A stretch of DNA of 64,000 nt, taken from positions 1,488,001 to 1,552,000 of the forward strand of contig JAQGEQ010000186.1 in NCBI GenBank assembly GCA_034620365.1, written 5' to 3'. Every line of letters starts with the position of its first letter. Position 1 is the first letter of the stretch. Position numbers and translations under genes: made by a program. A model generated the notes under the pieces. That model had not been told where the DNA came from. It made no database searches and worked only from the letters and a program-made list of their open reading frames with translations. This document shows, in pieces, positions 1 through 10,610 of this stretch. This DNA is from Pegea sp. RAD2-039. Taxonomy: Eukaryota > Chordata > Thaliacea > Salpida > Salpidae.

Positions 1-466
1 TTGTTTGTAAGAGAGAAAAAATTGCTCTGAATTTATTTCAGTATACTAAAATCGAAAAAACATTGTAAATATTTCACAAAAATTTATTAAAATCAATCAT
101 TCTATTTCATTCGAAGTTTACTTCATTATAATTTAATGTAAATGATCGTTTTCATCTAAATTTATCCTTATTTACTTTTATTATTAGGTAATTAAATTAG
201 ATTTAAGAAAGTTACTTTAAAGTTATTAATAAGAAATAATTCGAAAGAAATAGTTTTAAATTACTTTTAATCTTTTTACCCATTCAGATTATTTATTTTG
301 TCGCTATTATTTTAGTTTTATTCTTAAAATATTTTTTTCTTAATTTTGAAATTTTTCAGTTTAATTTTGATGATTGATATATTACTAGTGATCAACAAAT
401 CCATTTAAATAAAAGTTTAAAATGAATTTTTTTTTTAACATTTAGCATAAATTTTTAGATTAAAAA
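1..466. other. AT-rich upstream sequence of the orphan gene
   Basis: No open frame or family signal was seen. A pyrimidine-rich AG acceptor (ending at about 459) lies just before the ATG at 467, so the orphan gene probably has a 5' untranslated intron or leader-splice acceptor here. Confidence 0.4.
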
Positions 467-1390
467 ATGGATAGAAAGAATTCTTCAAATGAAAATATTT
501 TATCCATTGCAAATTTATTTAAAGATAAAAATTATGTTTTAATAACACCAGAAAATTCTCAACCAAAAGAATCAGTTTTGTCATCACGTCTTTTTACTGT
601 CACTAGCGACGCTTTTTTGAAAATCTGTCAGCAATTAAATTTAATAGAAAAAGACCCATCAAAAGAAGTTACTAAAAACTTTCAAGATGTTTCCACTACG
701 ACTGATTTAGTAGCTGAAGATAAATCTACTCAAACAGAAATCTTGAAAGATTATGAAATCCCAAAACCTCTGCTGGTACAACAAAATACTCAAACTAATA
801 TCTCACTTGGAAATGAGAGTTGGAATCATAAACGTCCAAAAATGATGAAGCAAGTAACTTCCCCGACTAAAATCAGAAAAATTGCTATGAAAAAGCAAAA
901 GGTTGCTTCTAATAATTTTAATAATGAAAATGGAAAAAGAAAAAAGGTGAAATCTGTGAAAGTCTTCTCAAATACAAACAGAGAGATGAAATTAGAAAAT
1001 GAAGTTTTAAGATCTGAACAAGAAGTCTTAGGTGTAAGAAATGAAGCTGTGAAACCTTTAGATTATTCGATGGCAAAACTGAATTCAGCGAAACTATCTT
1101 TTTCAGAAAGGAATTATTCTTCTCCATTATTACCCAAACAAGACTTTCCTGGCTTGTATGACTTTCATCCAGCTTCTGGTTTTGATATGAGACAAGCAGC
1201 TCATTTTCCAGTATTAAATGGGTTTCAGACTACATCTTATCAGCCTTTTGGGTTAAATCCGACTTTAAATGGAGTTTATTCAAATATTCCGTCTTCTAGA
1301 GTAGATTTTAATCAATATTATTCTAACTCTTATAGTCCCATCGGTCAGACAATGAATTTTATAGATTTGGGAAATAATCACCCAAAATAA
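467..1390 (+). CDS. orphan 307-residue low-complexity protein with two TQT motifs
   Basis: A single open exon runs from ATG 467 to a stop at 1388-1390, long for such AT-rich DNA. It follows an acceptor-like TTTTTAG eight bases upstream. No known domain was recognised. The N-terminal third is polar. Residues about 85-91 (KSTQTE) and 107-111 (NTQTN) match the [K]xTQT type of short linear motif bound by dynein light chain LC8; that is family knowledge, not shown here. Residues about 120-170 are very basic (runs of K and R, a possible nuclear localisation signal). The last 100 residues are rich in Pro, Phe, Tyr, Asn and Ser and look disordered. A polyadenylation-type AATAAA follows at about 1439. 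The function is unknown. It could also be the last exon of a longer gene whose earlier exons lie outside the window. Confidence 0.6.
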   Translation: MDRKNSSNENILSIANLFKDKNYVLITPENSQPKESVLSSRLFTVTSDAFLKICQQLNLIEKDPSKEVTKNFQDVSTTTDLVAEDKSTQTEILKDYEIPKPLLVQQNTQTNISLGNESWNHKRPKMMKQVTSPTKIRKIAMKKQKVASNNFNNENGKRKKVKSVKVFSNTNREMKLENEVLRSEQEVLGVRNEAVKPLDYSMAKLNSAKLSFSERNYSSPLLPKQDFPGLYDFHPASGFDMRQAAHFPVLNGFQTTSYQPFGLNPTLNGVYSNIPSSRVDFNQYYSNSYSPIGQTMNFIDLGNNHPK

Positions 1391-3952
1391 GAAGCAAAAA
1401 AATGAACTTGTTTCTTTTTAACTTTTTCTGGTTTGTTTAATAAATATTTAAAAAAATTTAACAAGTTTTTATTTTAGTTTTTAATGTTTTTATTTTTTGT
1501 TGTTTTAGATAAATTGACCTTGTTTTAAATTCCAAATAATGATTTTGAATTTGAAAAAATCATCGAAAAAGCAGAAAAATTCCTCGAAAAAAAATAAAAT
1601 CACAAAAATCTGACCTTATAAGATGAAATCAAGAAATAATCAAACTTCTAGTTGTTCCATCCAAGCTATCTCGTAGGTTTTCAATTCCTTTTAAACTTAG
1701 TTCACTTAAATCATCTAAGAAAAATACAAAATTTTTTAAGTAATGTTTATTTCTGACATTTATTTTCTTTCAGTTTTTTAAACTATAATGTTTTGAACTT
1801 GTTTATAAGTATTTTTATATCTTAGTTGACTTTAGAATTTAAACTTTATAGTAATCAACATTTAGCTTTTAAGAATGAAGTTTATTTATTATTATTGTAA
1901 AAAATGTTTAAAAGTAGAGTTTAGGAACAGAAGAAACTTTCGCCTCATATCAACTTCCGGTAAAGAGCACGCTCAGCTAAAAATCAACTTCTAAAGAAGG
2001 TTCACTTCCGGTGAAGATCAATTTTTCATCTCAAAAATGTTATTGTTATTTTGTGAATATCAATTTAATAGAAAATTTTATTTCTGTTTAATTTTTATCA
2101 AAGTTTAACAATATTCAGAAGTTAGTAAATAACTTTTCATATTTATTTGAATTATCTATTTTTTGTTGGACTAATTTTTGTAATTGGTCATAAATAATTT
2201 TTTGATAAAATATCAAATCTTTAGATTAATGAAAATGTTTTAAATATTTTCTAACTTTATAGGGAAGTCATTTTCTAAATTAAATTAATAAATTTATTTG
2301 AAAATTAACTCCAATAGTTTCTTTTTAAGTTTTCAATACTGTTTTAAACAGTTTTGTCATTTTGATTTTTAATTTAAACTACTTCTCAAGACTTAGTGAA
2401 TAACTTTTAAGTCATGATTTATTTGTTAACCAGATCATGTTCTGATTAAAACTTTGATTTGCATCAATCCTTTTTTTACCCCGTCTTGTTAAACTAAACT
2501 ATTAAACAGCTATTTGATTTAACATCTTGACTTGTAAAAACAACCACCAAGAAAACTTGCCTTATGGACAGGATTTTGCTTGATGGTTCAACTTGCTAAT
2601 AACTCAATTTTAATGCCTACCTAAAGATTTAAATCGGATAAAGTTATCTTTTTAAGCAAATGATAAGTTTTTGGACTCGTTGGATTATGATGAGAGACCT
2701 GAATCTAGATCCAAATTCAATCTGAGAACCTTGAAATGAAAATCAGAAATCGAAACCCTACCTAAGGCTACCAAGTTTAATATCAAATCTGGAACCTTTC
2801 AATCGATAATCAGAGATTTCGCTGAAATAAAATTATGAATAAGTAAAAGTCTAAATAAAATGTGAGAACCTTGGAACGTTAATGATTTTAATTAAAATTA
2901 AAACTTACTAGACTTAATATATTTTAGCGTTTTTATAAAACCTGCTTGAAATATATTTCCAAAAGAAAATTGTTTGTTGGTTTAATTTTAAATAAAATAA
3001 TTTGCTTCTGTAACTATTAAGAAAATTTAAAATATTTTTTTAACTTTTATATCAAGAATACGAAATAATTTTTAATAAAAGATTATTCAATAATTGTTAA
3101 CACAAAAACTTTAATGAATCAAAAAAATAAAACTAATAAATTAGTGTTTTATTCAAAAAAGTTAATTTTATAGTTTTTATACATCTTTAAAATTTTCGAA
3201 ATTTATGAATTAAATTCACAGAACCCATAATTAATATATATTCAAAATACAATAGAAGAATTCTCTTCAATTTTTCTATTCTACACTTGTGGTTGTTCAA
3301 GCTGAACGACACACATAAACATTATAATCAAACCAGAGAAGAAAATTCCTTCATCTTAAAAACCGGAACCTTTTCAAAACTTTTTTTACATTTGTGTATT
3401 CGCTTTCGACAATTTTTTTAGTATTTTATCATTTTTTTTTTATATCTAAGTTTAATTTTTTGTTTTTGGAGCACTTTTTTTGTTATTTTAAGATCTTTGA
3501 AAATATTTTTCTACCTTTTGAAATAAAAGTTGTTATTTTTAAAGTTGATAAAAATATAAATTTGTACTTTCTTAAAAAAATTATTTATTTAAATTACTGA
3601 ATTTAAACAAACTTTTATAAGTTTTATTGATAATTTTTATTAGACTAGTTTTATGAATAGGTAGGTTTCCAAATTTTAAGTAAGAAATTTAATTGATCAA
3701 AATATTTAGTTTTAATTGAAAAACAAATTAGTGAGTTTGAAAGGAAGTGGCTAATTAAACTGAAATAAAACTTTTTAATTTAATTTTTCAATATAAAAAT
3801 CAAGTGAAGGTTTATAAATTTTTATAAATAACTTATATTTTTATATTTTAATAGAGTTAGTCTTTATTTGCAGGATTACTTTCACAAATTTTCCTAAAAT
3901 TAAACTTCAAAATTTATACTTTGAAAATTGTTTAGTTATAACTTCAAGAAAA
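1391..3952. other. AT-rich intergenic DNA with small repeat traces
   Basis: No gene is seen. About 1951-1960 and 2001-2011 carry two CTTCCGGT (ETS-type) words in a short imperfect repeat. About 2510-2620 contains the word CTTGACTTGTAAAAAC, shared with a dispersed repeat near 37.1, 45.7 and 47.8-47.95 kb. About 2690-2890 looks like decayed units, in reverse orientation, of the 60-bp satellite found in the GSK3 intron. Confidence 0.4.
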
Positions 3953-6900
3953 ATGCCCACATCTCAATTTGGTTGGAAGAGACAATTTGATTTTGATGAA
4001 GAACAGAATGGAGATCGAATCATCTCACTTCATTGTGAAGAATCTTTCAGAAGAGGAATTCAATTCAAAGCAAAAGTTTGTTCTAAAAAGTTCTCAACTC
4101 AGTTTTCAAAATATTCAATTTTCAGTTTATTGGTTCAATGGTGGTTCCTCGGCCAACCAGAAGAATGGAAATTGTTGTAGCAATGAGGCAAGTTCGAGTA
4201 AGTAGACGAATTTGGCGTTTTCAAAAAATATACCGAAGTTTTTATTTTCAGTATTCATCGAGTATCAGACAAAGTCCAAAAGTGAAATGCTTGACCACAA
4301 TATCAGTTGACGGAGTGAAGAGCATTAAAAGAATTTCCAAAAAAGTAAAAAGTCATTTTTGTCATCAAATTTCAATTTTTTGATCAAAAGTTTGTACTTT
4401 CAGAAAAAGAAGAATTTTTACTCTTCAGATGAAGAAATTGTGATGTTGAATGACCCTGTAGCAAGGTGCGTTGCTTGTGACGTCTTCATCATGATTCGAC
4501 CGATATTTTTTTAGGATCTTTTACGTTTCGCATGATTCACATGATCTGAATATCTGGAGTTATATTGCAAGAGATGTTTCTAGCAATACTTTCAGATGTA
4601 ACGTTTTCAAATGTTCTAGAAAAGTTAGTTTCAAAGTTATAGATAAAATATGCAAATTTGTCGATCGAATAGTTGTCAATTAATTCTATTTGAATTTTTT
4701 TGTTCAATTTTTTATTAAACTTTTTTTTATCATTTGATAAATTGCTAAATGTCTTCTGAAAGCAAACCACAAATTCATTTTGTTGAAACTTTTACTTTTA
4801 TTTCTTTATATTTTATGTCAGCACTTTTCTACTAACTTTGCTACTCTTTCATTTCACTTTCTTGCTGAATAAATATTCTGTAATTTTGTAGTCTACCTAA
4901 TTTGCTTATGCGGCAAGTTATTCAATTCTTGTTTAAAATATTATTTCAATCTTGCAAAAAGTAAACCAGGAGAAAAAAAGTTTATGATTTTGGGTCGATT
5001 TTGTAGCTTTAAGAAGCAAAACCTCCACGACCGATAACATCAATTTGTTACCTAATAAGTCGCTTTATCACTTAGCAACTAACTTGGTTGCCTAAGTTTT
5101 CTTAATCTTCTTTAATTGTTTTCCTCATCTTCATCTGATTTTCACCTTCATCCTATCCTCATCTTTTATTGATTCTCATCTTTATCTAATCTTCGTCTGA
5201 TCTTCATCTTTATTTGGTCCTCATCTTCATCTGATTCTCACCTTAATCTGATTCTTATTTTTATTTGCTCCTCATCTTCATCTGATCCTCATCTTGATCT
5301 GATTCTTATCTTTATTTGGTCCTCATCTTCATCTGATCTTTATCTTTATTTGATCCTCATCTTCATCTGATGTTCATCTTTATCTGATCCTTATCTTTAT
5401 TTGATCTTCATCTGATGCTCATCTTCATCTGATGCTTATCTTCATCTGATCCTTATCTTCATCTGATCCCCATCTTCATCTGATGCTCATCTTCATCTGA
5501 TGCTCATCTTCATCTGATGCTCATCTTCATCTGATCCTCATCTTCATCTGATCCTCATCTTGATAGCAAACAACTTTTTCAGCGAAAGGCGATGAAAGTG
5601 GTTCGAACAATTGGACAAGCTTTTGAAGTTTGCCATCGAATAACTCAACAAGCTTTAGCCAAAAACCAAGTCAAACCAACAGCAATAGAAACAGACATTG
5701 ATGACGTAGATGCTGATGACGTCACGATAAAAAGTTTTCCCGAGTCGTCTGCAACTAATCTAGATACAGCGATGAAAAAAGTAAAAAAATAATAAAAAAT
5801 TCTTTCTTTGAAAATCACTTTTGAAATCAGAATTTTCTTGAATCGAAGCCATCGAAATCGCGATCAGAAAGAAGTTTGAACAACAGCAACAATAAAAGCT
5901 TTTCTGTTCGACACCATCTTCGGTTACTACAGCAACAAGCCCATCTAGCCGACCATCAAGCCCAGACAGCTGTCCACCAAATGAAACAAATGAAGCAGCA
6001 ACTAAAAAATGAGATTGAATCGCGGATATTTCTTCAGGTTAATTTCTATTTTGGATTTGGAGGATTCTAATTTGGTTTTTTGCAGAATCGTGTTCATCGT
6101 TTGACTTCACAAAATCGTGAATTGATTTCTCAATTGAGTAAACTGATTCTGTACATCAAGAAGCTTGAAATGGGAACAAATCAAGATAAAGGTGCAGTTA
6201 TATATTCTTCATCACTTGCTGATCTTCTTCATCACTTCTTGATCTTCTCCATCACTTGCTGATCTTCTTCATCACTTGATCTTTTTCATCACTTCTTGAT
6301 CTTCCTCATCACTTCTTCATCTTCTTCATCACTTCTTGATCTTCTTCATCACTTCTTCATCTTCTTCATCACTTCTTGATCTTCTTCATCACTTCTTGAT
6401 CTTCTTCATCACTTCTTGATCTTCTTCATCACTTCTTGATCTTCTTCATCACTTCCTGATCTTCTTCATCACTTCTTGATCTTCTTCATCGCTTCTTGAT
6501 CTTCTTCATCACTTCCTGATCTTCTTCATCACTCCATGATCTTCTTCATCACTCCTTGATCTTCCTCATCACTTCTTCATCTTCTTCATCACTTCTTGAT
6601 CTTCTTCATCACTTTTTGATCTTCTTCATCACTTCTTGATCTTCTTCATCACTTCTTGATCTTCTTCATCACTTCTTGATCTTTTTCATCGCTTCTTGAT
6701 CTTCTTCATCGCTTCTTGATCTTCTTCATCACTTCCTGATCTTCTTCATCACTCCATGATCTTTTTCATCACTTCTTGATCTTCTTCATCACTTCTTGAT
6801 CTTCTTTATCGCTTCTTGATCTTCTTCATCACTTCCTGATCTTCTTCATCACTCCATGATCTTCTTCATCACTCCATGATCTTCATTATCACTTCCTGAT

Positions 6901-8857
6901 CCTCTTCATCACTTTTTGATCCTTTCCATCACTTCTTGATCTTCTTCATCACTTCTTCATCACTTTTTGATCTTCCTCATCACTTCTTAATCTTCTTCAT
7001 CACTTCTTAATCTTCTTCATCGCTTTTTGATCTTCTTCATCACTTCTTGATCTTCTTTTCTCACTTCTTGATCTTCTTCATCACTTCCTGATCTTCTTCA
7101 TCACTCCATGATCTTCTTCATCACTCCTTGATCTTCATTATCACTTCCTGATCCTCTTCATCACTTTTTGATCCTTTCCATCACTTCTTGATCTTCTTCA
7201 TCACTTCTTGATCTTCTTCATCACTTCTTCATCACTTTTTGATCTTCCTCATCACTTCTTAATCTTCTTCATCGCTTTTTGATCTTCTTCATCACTTCTT
7301 GATCTTCCTTTCTCACTTCTTGATCTTCTTCATCACTCCATGATCTTCTTCATCACTCCTTGATCTTCATTATCACTTCCTGATCCTCTTCATCACTTTT
7401 TGATCCTTTCCATCACTTCTTGATCTTCTTCATCACTTCCTGATCTTTTTATTAATATTTTAAAAGTTGAAACATCAATTTTCTGCGAAACATATTTTAA
7501 TGATGATTCAATTATTTTCAGAATCAGGAAACAAAACTTTCAAAGATCCTCAAAATCTTTCAGGAATTCTTCAACTAACTGATCTAAGCTGCTTAGAAGT
7601 TAAGCAACCGACTACAGTGTTTGCAAACGATCTGATAGGAAATTCGTCCAATACAAAACTAGATAAAAGAAAGATTAAAAACAGATCCTCATCTTCATCC
7701 TCTGATTCGATTGATACGATGATTCAATTAAACTCAAATGTGTCTTCATCTTCATCAGACACATCCAGTGAAGATGAAGATCAGAAATCAGATCTTTCGG
7801 ATTTTTTAAACTCCCGCAACTTGAGTGAAATAATTTTCGAGATGAAATCTGGATCAAATATCAAAAATTTTGAGGATTTAACTTCAATTTCTGCAGATTT
7901 GAATCCAGCTGATTCAGTTGATCAAATGTATGTATGAAAAGATCTAACTCGAGATATTTTTTAACTTTTTTGATTGAATATGGTTTTTTAGAAAATTTCT
8001 TTTCTGTAATTCCGATTAAATTGAAGATTTTTTTAAACTTTTTTTCTTTTAGGACTTCAATTTGGACTTCGGGATCCGAATCTAGATTCAATTCAAATAT
8101 TCAAAACACAAATCCTTTAGACACAACTCTTCCAGACTCAAATCTTGCTGATACAAAGTAAATAGGAAGATTTAAATTTATTTTTGATCCTTTTCAAAAT
8201 TTATCAAATGTTTTTAAAATAATTTTTATGAATCTCACTTTTTATTCTTTCTTGCAGTCAAAACTATACGCTTTCACCAATCTTAAAAGTGAAGTCATCT
8301 GCTGAAAATGTGAGGTGAAAATTAATCGAATAATAAAAATATAAAAGATTTTATTTCAGAATTTACTTCAAATAAAAGATGATTATGGATCTTTTAGTGA
8401 TCTTAGAAAAATACTTCACAATCATGAGGATACAAACCACGGAACTTCGAACCACGTGGCCTCTAATCACGTGGCCTCGAACCACGTGACATCAAACCAT
8501 GGGACCTCAAACCATGTGACCTCAAACCACGTGGCCTCGAACCAGGTGGCCTCGAACCAGGTGGCCTCAAACCAGGTGGCCTCAAACCAAGTGGCCTCGA
8601 ACCATCTGACTTTTAGCCAAGAGGCTTCAAACCACGTGACTTCAATAGGCGACAATAACCATTTAGACTATTTAGCAACCAATAAAACCAACTCAAACCC
8701 TTTGCCAGCTAAATACGACCATCTAGATCCAATAGCAACTAGCAACAACCATCAAACAACCAGCAATAATTCGTCATTTTTTGAAACTTCAAATCCTGAA
8801 ATTTCTTTAAATTCTTTTCTTGATCAAATTGGATCAAATTTTTCAGATTCTAAATAA
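3953..8857 (+). CDS. NOS1AP: NOS1AP/CAPON-like PTB-domain adaptor, 12 exons, 676 residues
   Basis: Exons in frame: 3953-4075, 4126-4197, 4252-4344, 4404-4465, 4515-4623, 5583-5780, 5831-6037, 6086-6191, 7522-7927, 8053-8157, 8258-8309, 8360-8857. The family links neuronal nitric oxide synthase and Scribble-type scaffolds to membrane partners through an N-terminal phosphotyrosine-binding domain. The PTB domain (residues about 25-200) is close to human CAPON: MPT start, [58 protein letters not shown]. Exons 7-8 (residues about 245-320) form the family's Gln-rich coiled coil (HHLRLLQQQ...[13 protein letters not shown]). The rest is Ser/Asn/Asp-rich and diverged. Residues about 536-604 are 5-residue repeats of the form [A/T]SN[H/Q]V. 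The protein ends in FSDSK and lacks the C-terminal EIAV PDZ ligand of the vertebrate protein. Identification is firm for exons 1-8 and good for the last four, which rest on splice phase only. Confidence 0.9.
5105..5580. repeat. 17-nt pyrimidine-rich tandem repeat in NOS1AP intron 5
   Basis: Intron 5 (4624-5582) is filled with copies of a 17-nt unit of the form TGATGCTCATCTTCATC, degenerate at the left and nearly perfect at the right (about 5400-5570). The right edge abuts the acceptor of exon 6, so the C/T-rich repeat may supply its polypyrimidine tract. Confidence 0.85.
6210..7450. repeat. 20-nt tandem repeat satellite in NOS1AP intron 8
   Basis: About 60 copies of a 20-nt unit (TTGATCTTCTTCATCACTTC type) fill intron 8 (6192-7521). 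The array begins about 20 nt after the exon 8 donor and ends about 70 nt before the exon 9 acceptor. The right third shows a second level of duplication: a block of roughly 240 nt near 6960-7200 recurs at 7220-7440 with the same variant order (Taatc, Tctcac, Ccatgatc variants). Confidence 0.9.
8440..8645 (+). repeat. coding 15-nt minisatellite in NOS1AP exon 12
   Basis: Thirteen or so 15-nt units (core AACCACGTGGCCTCG) encode [A/T]SN[H/Q]V pentapeptides. The unit contains CACGTG, the palindromic E-box, at 8453, 8468, 8483, 8528 and 8633; other units carry CATGTG, CATGGG or CAGGTG. The length is a multiple of three throughout, so the frame is kept. Confidence 0.85.
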
Positions 8858-9660
8858 CTTCTAATTTGAGATCTTCATCCTTAATCTTTATCTTGTGATC
8901 TTTATTACCTGATATTCGCTCAATTTGTACTACTTGATCCTAATCCCCTGAAACTTTAATTCTAATCTAATATTTTTGTGATTTGAAATTTTTTTTATTT
9001 ATTTTCATAATTTATTTTAATAATTAGAATAAAATTAAAAGCATGTGACGAGTATCAATCAGTTCCAAGCTTCCGTGACATCAGCAGGTGAAGATGAGAA
9101 ATAGGTAAGGTTAAGAATCAGGGGAAGATTAGATGAGGATAGGATGAAGATGAGGAACAGATCAGAATGAAAACTGGGTGAGATAAAATGAAGATCATAT
9201 GAGGATCAAAATAATAAAATTAGGGAAATCAAAAGTCTTTTGAAATTAAAGATCATCAGAAGAAAGATCAGAATAGTGAGGAGTGCCTAATAATGTCTCT
9301 GAGTTTTTTGAAACAAGTTTCAAAATTTTATCAAATAAATTCTAATAAAACTGAAGTCAGGTGACTACAAAATCAGAGGTTTCAAACAAATTTGTTTCAA
9401 AAATTAAACAGGAATCTGAAAAAGTTCCATTCATTTGATTTGTACCATCTGAATATAAAATAGATATTAATTTTTGTTGTTTTTTTTCCAAGTTTGTTAA
9501 ATTATTTGACACGAATAATGATTCAGCTTGTTGATACAATTTATTATCAAACTTTCGAAAGATACAAATAAATTTAGATAAAAGAAATTGCCGGTTACAT
9601 TTTGTACAGGTATGATAAATGAGATTACCTCATTTTATTCTTTAGAATTTCTTCTTTTAT
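8858..9660. other. NOS1AP 3' flank and AT-rich spacer
   Basis: The 3' flank holds degenerate copies of the GATCTTCATC motif (8865-8945) and a possible poly(A) signal AATAAAA at about 9028. At 9100-9215 the same motif appears on the opposite strand as a purine-rich run (GATGAGGATAGGATGAAGATGAGG style). No further gene is seen. Confidence 0.4.
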
Positions 9661-9664
9661 CTGC

Positions 9665-9990
9665 AGTGTCAGCTCTGGCTTAGTTCATGAAAGACGCTGA
9701 CGAACTGTTGATGGATTCTTTGCTGTACTATCCACTGCAAGTTGACTACTTTGTCATATACCACCTATTTCAACGAGGATTTTATAAGTCTTTGTGCCTC
9801 ATTTTGGGGCACCTCTGTTTCTACAACTAGATAAGATTTTGCCATGCAACACAGTTGTGGGTAAACGGTTATTCTCTATTCTGAAGTCATGACCGACCCA
9901 ACCAAGTCTGTATTTCGTGTACTTCCTTACCAATGCTAGCAAAAAATGATATTATGTTGCCCAGATACTTGAATTATTTCAGTTTTTCGC
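9665..9990 (-). pseudogene. decayed LINE reverse-transcriptase C-terminal fragment
   Basis: Read on the minus strand, about 9940-9780 translates to a stretch of the form RLGWVGHDFRIENNRLPTTV followed by LHGKIL and a GAPK tract. This matches the conserved tail of many non-LTR retrotransposon ORF2 proteins (LRWxGHVxRM...RLPK...GKRxxGAPK). Stops and frame breaks follow, so it is a relic. It seems to be a different family from the LINE at 39-43.5 kb. Confidence 0.5.
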
Positions 9991-10011
9991 TGTTGATGGC
10001 GATATTTAGAA

Positions 10012-10610
10012 GATATAGGATCATTTTTCACATTTATTTATTACAATAAATGAGAAGGAGGGTGCCTAAAGAGACCACCTCTCGCTAACACACATTCTCA
10101 CAAATAATATCTATTAAATTAAAAACATACAAAACAAAAGATGTAACACATGACATTTCATTAGTCTTCAAAGCATATAACAGTGAATAATTACATGGAA
10201 TGTTAATAATATAGAAAAGTAAAAATCACAGTTTAGAAATGGCAATGTTGGCAATATTATAACTTCTTGTTAAACAATACGAGTGATTCTGACAAGAATA
10301 TTTTCTGATGGCAGCTAGTTCCAAATACTAATTGTGCAGTATGAGAAAAGATGTTATTAGTCTTCTGATGAGGTCTTCTATCAAAATTAAAAAGAGAAGG
10401 AGACCCAAAACGCAACCCTGACGAACTCCATTAGTGACTCGACTAGGAGTAGATAAAGATCTTTCAACAGGAGTTTGTTGGGTTCTATCTGATAAGTAGT
10501 CTTCAATCCACTTTAAGATATAGCTGTTGATTTTTAGTTTTTGTAAAACAATAATTAGCTTGTTGTGTGGGGAAGAATCGAAGGTGGTTTAAATGGTATA
10601 AATTCTTGAG
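10012..10610 (-). mobile_element. antisense LINE 3' end with internal deletion
   Basis: The reverse complement matches the + strand LINE at 39-43.5 kb. About 10015-10345 corresponds to the element's last coding codons, 3' UTR and its ATTGTAATAAATAAATAAA tail (43225-43520). It is joined directly to about 10350-10610, which matches the reverse-transcriptase segment around 42290-42500 (GVPQGSVLG region). The roughly 700 nt between these is missing. It has no coding capacity. Confidence 0.8.

Noticed and set aside
3394..3600. 68-codon Phe/Ile/Lys-rich frame
   Set aside because: Composition reflects T- and A-runs only.
9357..9539. 60-codon minus-strand frame downstream of NOS1AP
   Set aside because: No recognisable motif and no splice context; low complexity.
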